Positions 1 through 11,488 of a DNA stretch of 64,000 nt are shown here, piece by piece. The position numbers and the translations under genes were made by a program. The notes under the pieces were generated by a model. It saw only the letters and a program-made list of their open reading frames with translations, did no database searches and was not told where the DNA came from. Every line of letters starts with the position of its first letter. The first letter of the stretch is position 1. This stretch comes from Acinetobacter populi (lineage in GTDB: Bacteria > Pseudomonadota > Gammaproteobacteria > Pseudomonadales > Moraxellaceae). The stretch is taken from contig NZ_NEXX01000003.1 of NCBI RefSeq assembly GCF_002174125.1, positions 261,749 to 325,748 of the forward strand. The letters are read 5' to 3'.

Positions 1-9
1 ACTTATATT

Positions 10-1995
10 TTAAATGACAGCTTTAACTGCCTCAACGACAGCATCTTTGGTAATACCAAAATATTTAAACAGATCTTTGGCTGGTGCAGACTCACCATAA
101 GTAGTCATACCAATCACTTTGCCATCCAGACCGACAAACTTCCACCAGTAATCGACATGCGCAGCTTCGACTGCAACACGGGCACGAACTTGTACAGGTA
201 AAACAGCCTCACGATATGCCGCGTCCTGTTGTACAAAGATTTCAGCACATGGCATAGAAACCACACGTACACCGTCAAGCTCAGCATAAGCTTGCATTGC
301 CAAGTCAACTTCCGAACCTGTTGCAATGATAATGGCTTTTAACTCACCTTTTTCAGCAGCCAATACATAACCACCTTTGGCAATATTATCCAGTTGCTCC
401 GCAGTACGATTCTGGAACGGCAGGTTTTGACGAGAAAGGATCAGTGCAGTTGGACCGTCTTGACGCTGTAAGCCAGATTTCCATGCGATTGCTGTTTCAA
501 CGGTATCTGCTGGGCGCCATGTATTTAAATTCGGTGTACCACGCAAAGAAGCAATTTGTTCAATCGGCTGATGTGTTGGGCCATCTTCACCCAGACCAAT
601 AGAATCATGAGTATAAACATGGATCACACGCTGTTTCATCAATGCCGACATACGTACTGCATTACGCGCATATTCCATAAACATCAGGAATGTTGCCACG
701 TAAGGAATAAAACCACCATGTAATGCTATACCATTGGCAATTGCGGTCATACCAAATTCACGTACGCCATAATGGATATAATTACCCGCAGGATTATCCT
801 GAACGCCTTCACAACCTTTCCACAATGTCAGGTTTGAACCTGCAAGATCGGCAGAACCACCCAGTAATTCAGGTAACAATGGTCCAAATGCTTGTAAAGT
901 ATTTTGACTGGCTTTACGTGTTGCAATGGTTTCGCCCTTGGCATTGGTTTCGGCAATAAATTGGTCTGCTTGTGCAGCAAAGTCGGCCGGTAAGTCACCC
1001 GCAATACGACGTTTTAATTCCACTGCCTCGGTTGGATATTTTGCCTGATATTGTGCAAAAATTTCATTCCAAGCCTGTTCGGATTGCTGTCCTTTGGCTT
1101 TGGCATCCCAAGCAGCATAGATATCTGCCGGAATAACAAATGCATCTTCATTCCAACCTAATGCTTCACGAGTAAGGACAATCTCATCTTTACCTAATGG
1201 CGCACCATGACAGTCTTCTTTACCCTGTTTATTTGGTGAACCTAATCCAATCACTGTTTTACAGATGATCAAGGTCGGTTTGTTGCTTTCGGCTTTGGCA
1301 GTAAGCGTTGCCTCACGAATGGCATCTGTATCATGACCATCTACACGAAGAACCTGCCAGCCATAGGCGTGAAAGCGTTGTTCGGTATCATCACTAAACC
1401 AGCCTTCAACTTCACCATCAATCGAAATACCGTTGTCGTCATAGTACACCACCAGTTTACCCAGATTTAAGGTGCCGGCCAGTGAACAGACTTCATGGGA
1501 AATACCTTCCATTAAGCAGCCATCGCCCAAGAAACAATAGGTATAATGATCAATAACGGTTAAATCAGCTTTATTAAACTGTGCAGCCAGTGTTTTCTCG
1601 GCAATGGCAAAACCCACAGCATTGGCAATCCCCTGACCTAAAGGTCCGGTTGTGGTTTCAATCCCCGGTGCATAGCCCAATTCCGGATGACCCGGTGTTT
1701 TAGAGTGTAATTGACGGAATTGTTTTAAATCTTCAATGGATAAGTCATAACCGGTTAAATGCAATAATGCATATTGCAACATTGAACCATGACCATTAGA
1801 CAACACAAAGCGATCACGGTTTGCCCATTGAGGATTGCTTGGGTTGTGATTTAAAAACTCACGCCAGACCACATCGGCGATATCAGCCATACCCATTGGC
1901 GCACCTGGATGACCCGAATTTGCCTGCTGTACAGCATCCATCGCCAATACACGAATTGCGTTGGCAATACGACGTTCGTTAAGTTGGGTTGTCAT
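10..1995 (-). CDS. tktA: Transketolase
   Basis: This is a thiamine-diphosphate enzyme that moves two-carbon ketol units between sugar phosphates in the cytosolic non-oxidative pentose phosphate pathway. The 661-residue length is normal for bacterial transketolase. The N-terminal part has the substrate and ThDP-pyrophosphate region (SGHPGAPMG, then GDGCLMEG with the metal-binding Asp and a following NG-rich loop), the middle domain has the pyrimidine-binding region ([11 protein letters not shown]), and the C-terminal domain ends close to the window edge. It starts with ATG and stops with TAA at 10-12, so it is complete. It is divergent from sstT across about 320 bases. I am very sure of the family; whether the genome has a second isozyme cannot be seen. 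Confidence 0.97.
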   Translation of the reverse strand: MTTQLNERRIANAIRVLAMDAVQQANSGHPGAPMGMADIADVVWREFLNHNPSNPQWANRDRFVLSNGHGSMLQYALLHLTGYDLSIEDLKQFRQLHSKTPGHPELGYAPGIETTTGPLGQGIANAVGFAIAEKTLAAQFNKADLTVIDHYTYCFLGDGCLMEGISHEVCSLAGTLNLGKLVVYYDDNGISIDGEVEGWFSDDTEQRFHAYGWQVLRVDGHDTDAIREATLTAKAESNKPTLIICKTVIGLGSPNKQGKEDCHGAPLGKDEIVLTREALGWNEDAFVIPADIYAAWDAKAKGQQSEQAWNEIFAQYQAKYPTEAVELKRRIAGDLPADFAAQADQFIAETNAKGETIATRKASQNTLQAFGPLLPELLGGSADLAGSNLTLWKGCEGVQDNPAGNYIHYGVREFGMTAIANGIALHGGFIPYVATFLMFMEYARNAVRMSALMKQRVIHVYTHDSIGLGEDGPTHQPIEQIASLRGTPNLNTWRPADTVETAIAWKSGLQRQDGPTALILSRQNLPFQNRTAEQLDNIAKGGYVLAAEKGELKAIIIATGSEVDLAMQAYAELDGVRVVSMPCAEIFVQQDAAYREAVLPVQVRARVAVEAAHVDYWWKFVGLDGKVIGMTTYGESAPAKDLFKYFGITKDAVVEAVKAVI

Positions 1996-2316
1996 AGATC
2001 AGATTCCAAAATTTTAACTCGGTGGGTTTTGTAGACAGGACTACAAAGAGATGTTGCATATTGTCCTAAAAAAAATCAAATGGGTAAAGCATTGTATTGA
2101 AAAATTTGCCTTAGCACACAAAAAAACGCCAAACCACCTAGGCATCACACAACTGTCAGATTAATAATTTATATTTACAGCCAAAAATTAGATATTTTGT
2201 ATCGACATAAGCATTTCAACTGTTCCCATATCACTAAGCCCGATAAAAAATTCTAGCCATTATTGTTGTAATGATTTAACCTTTGCGCCTTCCATTTGGC
2301 TAAATCGCACATACCA
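1996..2316. other. Intergenic region between tktA and sstT
   Basis: This 321-base A+T-rich stretch separates two divergent genes and must hold both promoters. I saw no convincing inverted repeat, RNA gene or small reading frame with a ribosome binding site in it. Confidence 0.5.
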
Positions 2317-3537
2317 ATGTTTCAAATACTGACTAAACTAAATCTGGTTACACAAATTTTTATTGCCTTTATTCTCGGTATCGTGGTGGCATTTATTTTC
2401 CCACAAAGTGCTGCATATTTTGAAATTCTAGGCGAATTATTTATCAAAGCCTTAAAATCCGTCGCACCTATTTTGGTCTTTATGTTGGTGATTTCTGCGA
2501 TTACCAATTATCAACCCTCCAATAATAAACAAATTCGCTATATTTTTATTTTATATGCGATTGGTACCACTTTGGCTGCCGGTTCTGCGGTACTGGCAAG
2601 TTTAGTCTTTCCTTCCGAGTTAAATCTCAAACATGCTTATGATGCAGCAGTACAACCACCGAGTGATATCAGTGAAGTTTTAAAAGGTTTATTGCTTAAC
2701 TTTATTGATAATCCTGTACATGCATTGGCTAATGCCAATTTTATCGGTGTACTGGCATGGGCAATTGGTATCGGTATTTCAATCCGTCATGCAGGTGAAA
2801 CCACCAAACAAGTGATTCGGGATTTTTCCAATAGTATTTCCTATATTATTACTTTGGTTATCAAATGTGCCCCGATCGGTATTTTTGGTCTAGTCGTGGT
2901 TTCTATTGCCGATGCTGGAGTTGATGCCATCAAAAATTATCTGCATGTCTTGTTGGTATTACTTGGCACGATGTTATTCGTTGCGTTGGTCATTAATCCA
3001 CTGATCGTAGCTTTTGTTATTCGCGCCAATCCTTATCCTCTGGTGTTTACATGCTTAAAAGACAGTGGCGTAACTGCATTTTTTACCCGAAGTTCTGCTG
3101 CCAATATTCCAGTCAATCTTGCACTGGCCGATCGTATGGGTGTTGAGAAATCTTTATATTCCATCGCTGTACCGCTTGGCTCTTCTATTAATATGGCAGG
3201 TGCTGCGGTAACGATCAGTATTTTAACTATGGCTGCTGTACATACACTTGATATACAGGTTGATCTTGGCACCATGATGCTATTATCACTTGTTTCTGCA
3301 ATTTGTGCCTGTGGTACAGCCGGCGTTGCAGGTGGTTCTATTTTGCTAATTCCATTGGCTTGTAGCCTGTTTGGCATCAGTAATGATATTGCTATGCAAG
3401 TTGTGGCTGTCGGTATGGTGATTAGTATTTTACAGGACTCAACTGAAACTGCATTAAACTCCTCAACGGATGTATTATTTATCATTGCAGCAGATCAGGC
3501 GTTAAAGCAAAAAGAAGGTTTAATCACTTCTGAATAA
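2317..3537 (+). CDS. sstT: Serine/threonine:sodium symporter SstT
   Basis: This is an inner-membrane dicarboxylate/amino acid:cation symporter of the DAACS family that imports serine and threonine with sodium. The protein is about 406 residues with many hydrophobic helices. The segments [14 protein letters not shown] near the N-terminus and SSINMAGAA plus [13 protein letters not shown] in the C-terminal half match SstT and form the substrate and sodium site of this fold. I chose the ATG at 2317; an in-frame TTG at 2296 would add seven residues, and neither has a strong ribosome binding site. A 16-bp stem terminator follows at 3566-3615. It appears monocistronic. Confidence 0.93.
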   Translation: MFQILTKLNLVTQIFIAFILGIVVAFIFPQSAAYFEILGELFIKALKSVAPILVFMLVISAITNYQPSNNKQIRYIFILYAIGTTLAAGSAVLASLVFPSELNLKHAYDAAVQPPSDISEVLKGLLLNFIDNPVHALANANFIGVLAWAIGIGISIRHAGETTKQVIRDFSNSISYIITLVIKCAPIGIFGLVVVSIADAGVDAIKNYLHVLLVLLGTMLFVALVINPLIVAFVIRANPYPLVFTCLKDSGVTAFFTRSSAANIPVNLALADRMGVEKSLYSIAVPLGSSINMAGAAVTISILTMAAVHTLDIQVDLGTMMLLSLVSAICACGTAGVAGGSILLIPLACSLFGISNDIAMQVVAVGMVISILQDSTETALNSSTDVLFIIAADQALKQKEGLITSE

Positions 3538-3565
3538 TCTAGAATTTTTATAGGCTTAACGATCT

Positions 3566-3615
3566 AAACAGGTGATATATTTTGAGTATTTATTCGAATA
3601 TATCACCTGTTTTTT
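3566..3615 (+). terminator. Intrinsic terminator of sstT
   Basis: A perfect 16-bp stem (3566-3581 with 3597-3612, containing ACAGGTGATATAT) has a 15-base loop and is followed by a T run. It sits 28 bases after the sstT stop. Confidence 0.85.
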
Positions 3616-3904
3616 ATGACTACTTTTGTTGCATCACCATAAAAAAACAAAAATATTCACTGAATCTCATTTGATTAAAAATCTTAAGTCTATTTTAGCT
3701 TTAATCTATTACGCATTCGCCCTAAAAATCAGTAAGTTATTGTTTTTTTAAATGATCACATTACCTTTAACGATCAATCAAAGGACTTTTTTTGGAATAT
3801 GGTCTCAAGTTTCTCATGTCATTCTTATTAAAGAGGATACAAAAACACTCTTACAATTCTTTATGATCTAAAGAGTAATTCTCAATACAGGTTAAAGATT
3901 ATTT
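3616..3904. other. A+T-rich gap between convergent sstT and acnB
   Basis: About 290 bases lie between the two facing terminators. I see no gene, strong repeat or RNA signature. Confidence 0.5.
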
Positions 3905-3937
3905 ACAAAAAATAAGGGCTGATTACTCAGCCCTTAT
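3905..3937 (-). terminator. Intrinsic terminator of acnB
   Basis: An 11-bp perfect stem (ATAAGGGCTGA at 3912-3922 paired with 3927-3937) has a 4-base loop. On the minus strand it is followed by a T-rich tract, 32 bases beyond the acnB stop. Confidence 0.8.
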
Positions 3938-3968
3938 CATCACTTAATTTTATCTATATTTCAATAAA

Positions 3969-6608
3969 TTAAGTCAATTGTGCAGCAGCAATTTTCTTGG
4001 TGTCTACGCCATCAGCAGCTTTGGTGTAATCAGACATTTGATCAAAGTTCAAATATTTGTAGATGTCTGAAGACATGCTGTCAATTTGTGCAGCATATTC
4101 CTGATATTCTGCTGGTGTAGGTAATTTACCCAGTACCGCAGCAACAGATGCCAATTCAGCAGAAGCCAAATAAACATTTGCACCCTGACCTAAACGGTTC
4201 GGGAAGTTACGGGTAGATGTAGATACACATGTGGTATTTGGTGCAACACGTGCTTGGTTACCCATACATAATGAACAGCCCGGCATTTCTGTACGAGCAC
4301 CAGCCTTACCATAGGTATTGTAGAAACCTTCTTCCATCAACTGGTTTTCATCCATACGTGTCGGTGGAGCAATCCATAGACGCGTTGTTAAAGAACCACC
4401 CGGTACTTTGTCCAGCAATTTACCAGCTGCACGGAAATGACCGATATTGGTCATACAAGAACCAATAAACACTTCATCAATTTTTACGCCTTGTACGTCA
4501 GACAACAGTTTTGCATCATCTGGATCGTTCGGGCAGCAAAGTACAGGTTCGGTGATTTCAGACAAATCGATTTCGTAAACTTTGGTGTATTCAGCATCGG
4601 CATCCGCTTTGAGCAAGCTTGGATTTGCCAACCATTTTTCCATGTTTTCAACACGGCGTGCCATAGTACGTGCATCGCCATAACCTTGTGAAATCATCCA
4701 TTTCAACATGGTAATGTTAGAACGCAGGTATTCGGCAACTTTCTCTTCAGACAATGTGATTGCACAGCCCGCAGCAGAACGTTCAGCAGATGCATCAGAC
4801 AATTCAAATGCTTGCTCAACAGTCAGTTCTGTTTCCATTTCTGTTAAGTCGATTTCAAGAATACGTCCAGAGAAGATATTTTTCTTACCTTTCTTCTCAA
4901 CGGTTAAATCGCCTTCTTTAATCGCATAGTAAGGAATTGCATGTACCAGATCACGTAAGGTAATGCCCGGTTGCATTTTACCTTTGAATTTTACCAATAC
5001 AGATTCTGGCATATCCAATGGCATTACACCTGTTGCTGCGGCAAACGCAACTAGACCAGAACCAGCAGGGAAAGAAATACCAATTGGGAAACGGGTATGT
5101 GAGTCACCACCAGTACCAACGGTATCCGGCAACAACATACGGTTTAACCATGAATGGATAATACCATCGCCCGGACGTAAAGATACACCACCACGGTTCA
5201 TGATAAAGTCTGGTAGTGAATGTTGCATTTGTACGTCAACTGGTTTTGGATATGCAGCAGTGTGACAGAACGACTGCATCACAAGATCGGCAGAGAAGCC
5301 TAAACATGCCAAGTCTTTTAACTCGTCACGTGTCATTGGACCTGTTGTATCTTGAGAGCCAACAGTTGTCATTTTTGGTTCACAATATGTACCTGGACGA
5401 ATACCTTTACCTTCTGGTAAACCGCATGCACGGCCAACCATTTTTTGTGCCAGTGTATAGCCAGTACCGGTATCTTCTGGTTGTTTTGGATGACGGAATA
5501 ATTCAGAAGGTGCAAGACCTAATTCTTCACGTGCTTTAGTCGTTAAACCACGACCAATGATCAAGTTGATACGACCACCGGCACGTACTTCATCTAAAAG
5601 TACAGGTGTTTTCAACTCAGATTCTGCGATTTGTGTACCATTTTTAAATGCAGTCACAACAGCAGTGTCTTTGTTGATTTTCAGCGTGATTTCATCACCC
5701 ATATTCATTTCAGCAACATCAATTTCTACTGGTAATGCACCAGCATCTTCCATGGTGTTAAAGAAAATAGGTGCAATTTTAGAACCCAGACACACACCAC
5801 CATCTTTTTTGTTTGGAATGTGTGGAATTTCGTCACCAAAGAACCAAAGCACAGAGTTGGTTGCAGATTTACGTGAAGAACCTGTACCAACCACGTCACC
5901 CACATAGGCAACCTGAATACCACGAGATTTTAATTCTTCAATTTGTTTTAATGGACCAACTTCACCTGGTTTTTCCGGGAAGATGCCATCACGTTCGTTT
6001 TTCAACATTGCATTGGCGTGCAAAGGAATGTCTGGACGACTCCACGCATCCTGTGCTGGAGACAAATCATCGGTATTAGTTTCACCAGTAACTTTAAATA
6101 CCACGATTTTAATTTCTTCTGGTACATCTTTACGGCTAGTAAACCATTCTGCATCTGCCCAAGACTGTAAAACAGCTTTGGCATTGGCATTACCAGCTTT
6201 GGCTTTTTCTGCAACATCATGGAATGCATCAAATACCAGAAGCGTTTTCTTTAAAGCTTCAGCAGCCAAGCTACTCAATTCTGCATCATCAAGTAATTCA
6301 ACCAAAGGTGCAACATTGTAACCACCAAGCATAGTACCCAGTAATTCTACAGCACGTTGTTTGCTTACCAATGGTGAAGTTGCTTCACCTTTTGCAACAG
6401 CCGCTAGAAACGCAGCTTTTACATATGCAGCCTGGTCAACACCTGCCGGAACACGGTTTTCAAGTAAATCAACCAAGAATGCTTCTTCGCCAGCGGGTGG
6501 ATTTTTCAACAAATCAACCAATTCAGCAGTTTGGGCATCGTCAAGTGGCTTCGGTGGGACTCCGAGTGCGGCACGTTCTTCTACGTGTTGGCGGTAAGCT
6601 TCTAGCAC
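3969..6608 (-). CDS. acnB: Bifunctional aconitate hydratase 2 / 2-methylisocitrate dehydratase
   Basis: Aconitase B interconverts citrate and isocitrate in the TCA cycle and in many proteobacteria also serves the methylcitrate cycle. The translation follows AcnB throughout: an N-terminal HEAT-like domain (VLEAYRQHVEERAA), the swivel domain, then the catalytic core with 4Fe-4S cysteines in GSCMTNIGHF and PGCSLCMGNQ. I set the start at the GTG at 6608, giving 879 residues. It is preceded by an AGAGGA ribosome binding site eight bases upstream and matches the known AcnB N-terminus, whereas the longer in-frame ATG at 6668 adds 20 residues that match nothing. The gene stands alone with its own terminator. 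Confidence 0.96.
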   Translation of the reverse strand: MLEAYRQHVEERAALGVPPKPLDDAQTAELVDLLKNPPAGEEAFLVDLLENRVPAGVDQAAYVKAAFLAAVAKGEATSPLVSKQRAVELLGTMLGGYNVAPLVELLDDAELSSLAAEALKKTLLVFDAFHDVAEKAKAGNANAKAVLQSWADAEWFTSRKDVPEEIKIVVFKVTGETNTDDLSPAQDAWSRPDIPLHANAMLKNERDGIFPEKPGEVGPLKQIEELKSRGIQVAYVGDVVGTGSSRKSATNSVLWFFGDEIPHIPNKKDGGVCLGSKIAPIFFNTMEDAGALPVEIDVAEMNMGDEITLKINKDTAVVTAFKNGTQIAESELKTPVLLDEVRAGGRINLIIGRGLTTKAREELGLAPSELFRHPKQPEDTGTGYTLAQKMVGRACGLPEGKGIRPGTYCEPKMTTVGSQDTTGPMTRDELKDLACLGFSADLVMQSFCHTAAYPKPVDVQMQHSLPDFIMNRGGVSLRPGDGIIHSWLNRMLLPDTVGTGGDSHTRFPIGISFPAGSGLVAFAAATGVMPLDMPESVLVKFKGKMQPGITLRDLVHAIPYYAIKEGDLTVEKKGKKNIFSGRILEIDLTEMETELTVEQAFELSDASAERSAAGCAITLSEEKVAEYLRSNITMLKWMISQGYGDARTMARRVENMEKWLANPSLLKADADAEYTKVYEIDLSEITEPVLCCPNDPDDAKLLSDVQGVKIDEVFIGSCMTNIGHFRAAGKLLDKVPGGSLTTRLWIAPPTRMDENQLMEEGFYNTYGKAGARTEMPGCSLCMGNQARVAPNTTCVSTSTRNFPNRLGQGANVYLASAELASVAAVLGKLPTPAEYQEYAAQIDSMSSDIYKYLNFDQMSDYTKAADGVDTKKIAAAQLT

Positions 6609-6928
6609 GGTGTTATTCCTCTTTTTTAAAAAATTATTTGTGATGACTCGCAATTGTTGCGTACACAAATAATATGAACTGTCAAATTCTACTAAATTTA
6701 GGCAAGAAAGTTAATGCAGAAACTGTGCTTTAAAAATGATGTCGATTATTTTTAAAATAAATACCAGACATCATGTCCTGCTAACAAACTTTAAGTCACT
6801 AAATCTTTGTTTCCTATTATATGCTGATTGCATATCCTGTTCGCCATGCCACTTTTGGCTAGCATGGCGATATTTTGAGACGTTATTCACCCAAATTTCA
6901 GCATCATCATCAATAATGCCTGCATATG
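6609..6928. other. Region between tamB 3' end and acnB start, with an inverted repeat
   Basis: This gap holds the acnB promoter side and the tamB 3' end. It contains a perfect 8-bp inverted repeat, CGCCATGC at 6842-6849 with GCATGGCG at 6862-6869. On the minus strand no T run follows it, so it is a weak candidate for the end of the tamAB transcript. No gene is apparent. Confidence 0.4.
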
Positions 6929-9900
6929 TTAAAACTTCCAGTTGTAGAAAATATCTACAGCACGTTCAACGGATGAACTGGCCTCCATATATAAACGGCG
7001 ATTTACCTGATAACGTAAGGTCAATTTATTTACCGGGGTAAATATCCCGACACCGTAGCGCAAATATAGATCCGGTGTAATATACCCGGTGACACTCACT
7101 TGAGTATCATCACCTGAACCCTGTGCATCTAGCGCTAGACCACTTAAACCAAAGGTACGACCAATCTGATTGGTAAACGCTCGAGTTCCACCCAGCCCCA
7201 TACTGATACCGGCTGCCGCAATGGTATTATTTACATCAGATTTAAAGCCTTCTGTATTATTTACACCACTGGACCCACTACTGATACGACCAGTTAACAA
7301 GGCATTTAATGCTTCTTGTTCAGTCAGACCTGCATCATTGTAAATCTGGATATTTGGTCGACTTGCCACACCGGTAACACGCACACCAACCGTACTGTTT
7401 TGCACACTTTTGGTGGCATCAATATCCAGCGATGGATTGGCAAGTTCACCACCAAAACGTGCAATAGCACGGTTAAGATCCAGACTTTGTCCATAAGCTT
7501 CAATTTTAACTTGTTGGCTTACACCGACTGCACCACTGGCTTGCATGGCAATTGCAGTTCCACGTTGTGACAGATTAATTCGACCTGCCAATGGAATCAC
7601 ACTATTAAAGCCGCGGAACACCACTGCATCACCTAAACTTACAGCAATGTCTGCACGTATATTCCAGGGTGTTGCTGCTTTGAGAATCGCCAACTGGTCC
7701 TGTCCACTTTTGACAATTCGTACATCTGCCGAGGTTGCAATCACATTTGGACTACTTTCCGGCATGGAAATGACCGCACGCGGTACGTCAACTTTACCAT
7801 TGACTGTCAATTGTTTAAGCGCTGGTCGAATATCGACATTAATCTCAGGTGATACCGAAGCACTCACCAATGGTGGCTGGGCAACCAATAACTCCTGCCC
7901 TGAAAGATTCAATTTGATAATTGGCGATGCACCCCAATCGGCATTACCGCTAATTTTACCAACACCGCGTCCCGCATTGAATCCGCCGGTAACCGTTGCC
8001 TGACTGCCACGAATTGACGATGCTAGCTGAATATTTTGCAAATTAAGTGGCACACTAATCATGGCAAGCTGACCATCTTTAAGACGAATTTCGCCATTAA
8101 ACAACGGTTGTTGCAGCGTACCGCTTAATTTTCCTGCTGCCGATAATTTTCCGTCCAATACACGAATATCGGAAATAAATGGCTTAAATAAACTGAGTTT
8201 GACTTGATCAAGTGCAATATCACCTGATATGGCTTTATCTTGTCCTTGAGTACCAACCAATAAACTAACAAACCCTGTCCCCAATAATGGCGTATCTGCA
8301 TTTAAACGCAGTGCCAAGCCCTGAGGCAGCGTTTTTGCACCCAGACGCAACTCATTGTAGGCAAGAGAAGCAGCAGGGACATCCAGATCATCACTGGAAA
8401 TCCCAATATTACCGCTTTTAGTGACAAGCTGGGTATCCATTTGCATCGGCTGACCATTCAGCCATGATACATGGCTATAACCATTTAATTTTCCGCTTAA
8501 AGCCAAGCCAGTTGGCATAAAGGCAGCAAAATCGCCCAATTCGATATTTTTAATCTGTACAGAAACGGCCCCCTGATTCTGACTAGCAATCAATGGCTGA
8601 TCTAGACAAATCTGACTTTGTTCACGTCCCTGACTGATCCAGCAGTGCTGGGTAATGGCAAGTTGATTCTGATTTTTACGGAAAATCAATGCTGCATTTT
8701 GGCTTTGTTGCAGTGACACCCGTTTTGACTCAAAAGAACCTTTTTGAATTTGGCCCAGCCAATCATTATTCTGGTTCAGACCACCAGCAAACTGAACATA
8801 GAATTTACTGATGCTGTTTTGACCCTGAATTTTTAAAAGATGTGCCGCACGTGTACCTTGTAATTCCAGTTTGGCATCATCTATTCCCCGTTCACCACTG
8901 CGAAGATTCTGCAAATGCATCACCATTTGTGATGCCTGATCCCCTGTCGGCAAGGTTCCCACCAGACTTAAATTTTCAATACTAGCCACATTATTATAGG
9001 CAAAGTTTTGAACAATAAGATTGGATCTGGCATTTAATTTTGGATGGGTTTGTACAGAAATAAAGCCTTTTACCGTGCCGCGTAATCCCTGATAAAGTTC
9101 GGATAAATTGGAAGCGTTGATATTTAACTGTAAGCGCTGTGCATTACCACTGGCATGCAAAATATTGTTGGCATAACTCAACACCAGATTATTTGCTTCA
9201 AACTGCTTGGGTACAAAACCATTCACATCACTGAAACTGAGTGCCAGATTACCCTGTCCTAATAACGGCTTATTGTTTAATTGGCCACGTAAATTCAGAT
9301 CACGAATTGAAATATGTTTCTGCCGATCCGACCATTGACCTGTGCTATTGACCTGTCCGGTAATTTCACCCTTGACCGTAGAGACAAAGAATTGCGGTTT
9401 AAATTGCTGTAAATTGGCATGAATATCCCACGCCAGTCCCTGCGCCAAGTTTACAGTCCCGTTGGCTTTGATCTCGCCTGCCGCCCCCTGATGATACAGC
9501 TCGGTCAATTTGATCATGCTAGGCGTGCCGGAAAGATTCAGACGTAAAGGCCCCTGACTATAATTTTGTGCATTCAAGGCACCGTTATACTGTACGGCAA
9601 AGCTTTTTAAACCACTCTGATTTTTGCCATCATGCATAATCACAACAGCAGTCGATTGTCCGGTTAAAGAGACACTTTGCGAAGTATTGCCTTGCGGAAT
9701 TTGTCCTTTAAGATCAATTCCTTTCAGCTGAATAACTTGTTTAAGATTGTCCTGATAACCCTGTGCAGTCAGACGACCATCAAGACGATTAACAGGTGCA
9801 GCAGAACTAATGGTTTGCGGATTAAACTGTTTGGCATTTAAATCGGCATGCCATTTCAACTGCGTTTTATCAGTCGGTAAATTCACCACTGCCTGACCAG

Positions 9901-11461
9901 AAAGCGAACTTTGTCCCTGTGTTAGACTGAAGTTCTTTATATTCAAGATATTATTGGCGAAATTCAATGTCGATTGATAATGACCAGCAGGTAAACTTGA
10001 TTTTTCATTGGCATCTATATCTGTTGCAACCTTGATATCCTGCCCTTGTTCTGCCAATACAATATCAACATCCCCTTTTCGGCTATTCAACCAACCAATA
10101 TAAGGCATTTCCCGATTGATATTACTCCAGCTGACATTCATCAACCAAGGTTGTTGTTTTTCCTTCGACTGATTCTGTGCAGACTGATTTTGTGTAGATG
10201 GATTCTGTTTTAGATGCACATCCCAACGCTCATAGCGATCAAAGTCAAGCGTCGCTAGAATATCAGACTGTTTATCCATGCTGCCTTTGGAGGAAATTTG
10301 ACTACTCATATCCGGCGGCAGAAAACCCTGTATCTCTTCGGGAATATTTTTATCTTTCGGATTAAGACCCTGAGCACGACCTTTGATATCCCAAACCAGA
10401 CCATTTTCCCAGTTGAGATGACCAGATAAATCCAGTTGACCATTCATGAGTGAACCCACGAATTTTTCAATATTCATTTGTTTCAGATCGGTATTTAACA
10501 ATGCCTGATAATTCCCTTTGGGAATATTTTCACCTTCAAGATCACTATCCAGCACAAAATTGAGCTGTTTTAAGTCTCCCGACAAATCAATCTGACCTTT
10601 TTCCGAATATAATTTTTGTTCGGGTGCGATCGGCCAATGGAATGTTTGCCAGCTTAATTTACCCTGCATCGGCACATCTTTGCGTACCGGATGAGCCACG
10701 ACATAACCAGAAATGACATCTGGCGTAGCAGAAGCAACCCCTGCTCGCAAGGTATCCACATCACCACGGGCAGAAACCTTAATCTGATGTAAATTTAAAT
10801 CCTTTAATGCTGGAATCGTCAAATCTGCACGGAGATTTAACGGATATTTATCTTGTAATAAAATAAACCCTGTGACTTTTTTGACATTTAAAAAGTCCAT
10901 ATCCAGTGACGAATTGACCAACTGGATTTTAGTCCCCGACCAGACAGCATCATTTAAGTGAATATTATAAAAATTAACTGTAGATTCTGCCGATTGAATC
11001 ACCAGTTTGGCCAAATTTGCATCATCTAGCCGTAGCACAAAAGGTAATTTTAACTCACTGAATTTAAATGGATCATCGTTGGGCGGTGCATGGTTAATGA
11101 CATGAACCGTGCCCACTTTGGCAGTCATGAAGTGTAATTCGCGCTTGACCAGTGCCCGCCAGCCCAGACGTACATCAGCCCGGTCAATTTGTACCTCAAC
11201 ATCTTTCACCTTAACCAATATATCTTTTAGGATAAGCCCACGAACTAGATTGCCCTGTTCGTACTGGTAATGCACCATTTGCTGACGATTCATGACAAAA
11301 TCAAGCAACCAGTGACTTCCTCGATCTGAACTTGCCAATAAACCCAATGCAATGATGAGTGCAAGAAGAAAACCGATCAAACCAAGAACGATCCAGCGAA
11401 TAATGCGCCAGATTTTCCCTTTTGATTGTGGAGGTGTTGTTTCTGGTAATTGCTCAGTCAT
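6929..11461 (-). CDS. tamB: Translocation and assembly module subunit TamB
   Basis: TamB is an inner-membrane-anchored, AsmA/Vps13-like periplasm-spanning protein. With TamA it supports assembly of some outer-membrane proteins, and it is implicated in anterograde phospholipid transport. The 1510-residue product has a cytosolic N-terminal stub, one transmembrane helix (about residues 22-44), a very long repetitive beta-rich region, and a C-terminal DUF490/TamB domain ending in YNWKF, with an aromatic last residue like an outer-membrane beta-signal. It lies 27 bases downstream of tamA on the same strand, an evident operon. The length is typical for the family (about 1260 in E. coli, often longer in Moraxellaceae). 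Confidence 0.93.
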   Translation of the reverse strand: MTEQLPETTPPQSKGKIWRIIRWIVLGLIGFLLALIIALGLLASSDRGSHWLLDFVMNRQQMVHYQYEQGNLVRGLILKDILVKVKDVEVQIDRADVRLGWRALVKRELHFMTAKVGTVHVINHAPPNDDPFKFSELKLPFVLRLDDANLAKLVIQSAESTVNFYNIHLNDAVWSGTKIQLVNSSLDMDFLNVKKVTGFILLQDKYPLNLRADLTIPALKDLNLHQIKVSARGDVDTLRAGVASATPDVISGYVVAHPVRKDVPMQGKLSWQTFHWPIAPEQKLYSEKGQIDLSGDLKQLNFVLDSDLEGENIPKGNYQALLNTDLKQMNIEKFVGSLMNGQLDLSGHLNWENGLVWDIKGRAQGLNPKDKNIPEEIQGFLPPDMSSQISSKGSMDKQSDILATLDFDRYERWDVHLKQNPSTQNQSAQNQSKEKQQPWLMNVSWSNINREMPYIGWLNSRKGDVDIVLAEQGQDIKVATDIDANEKSSLPAGHYQSTLNFANNILNIKNFSLTQGQSSLSGQAVVNLPTDKTQLKWHADLNAKQFNPQTISSAAPVNRLDGRLTAQGYQDNLKQVIQLKGIDLKGQIPQGNTSQSVSLTGQSTAVVIMHDGKNQSGLKSFAVQYNGALNAQNYSQGPLRLNLSGTPSMIKLTELYHQGAAGEIKANGTVNLAQGLAWDIHANLQQFKPQFFVSTVKGEITGQVNSTGQWSDRQKHISIRDLNLRGQLNNKPLLGQGNLALSFSDVNGFVPKQFEANNLVLSYANNILHASGNAQRLQLNINASNLSELYQGLRGTVKGFISVQTHPKLNARSNLIVQNFAYNNVASIENLSLVGTLPTGDQASQMVMHLQNLRSGERGIDDAKLELQGTRAAHLLKIQGQNSISKFYVQFAGGLNQNNDWLGQIQKGSFESKRVSLQQSQNAALIFRKNQNQLAITQHCWISQGREQSQICLDQPLIASQNQGAVSVQIKNIELGDFAAFMPTGLALSGKLNGYSHVSWLNGQPMQMDTQLVTKSGNIGISSDDLDVPAASLAYNELRLGAKTLPQGLALRLNADTPLLGTGFVSLLVGTQGQDKAISGDIALDQVKLSLFKPFISDIRVLDGKLSAAGKLSGTLQQPLFNGEIRLKDGQLAMISVPLNLQNIQLASSIRGSQATVTGGFNAGRGVGKISGNADWGASPIIKLNLSGQELLVAQPPLVSASVSPEINVDIRPALKQLTVNGKVDVPRAVISMPESSPNVIATSADVRIVKSGQDQLAILKAATPWNIRADIAVSLGDAVVFRGFNSVIPLAGRINLSQRGTAIAMQASGAVGVSQQVKIEAYGQSLDLNRAIARFGGELANPSLDIDATKSVQNSTVGVRVTGVASRPNIQIYNDAGLTEQEALNALLTGRISSGSSGVNNTEGFKSDVNNTIAAAGISMGLGGTRAFTNQIGRTFGLSGLALDAQGSGDDTQVSVTGYITPDLYLRYGVGIFTPVNKLTLRYQVNRRLYMEASSSVERAVDIFYNWKF

Positions 11462-11488
11462 ACCTTATCCAAAATAAAATTGTTTTTA

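Noticed and set aside
3033..3485. 150-codon minus-strand frame inside sstT
   Set aside because: It is a shadow of the transporter gene, low in complexity and without homology.
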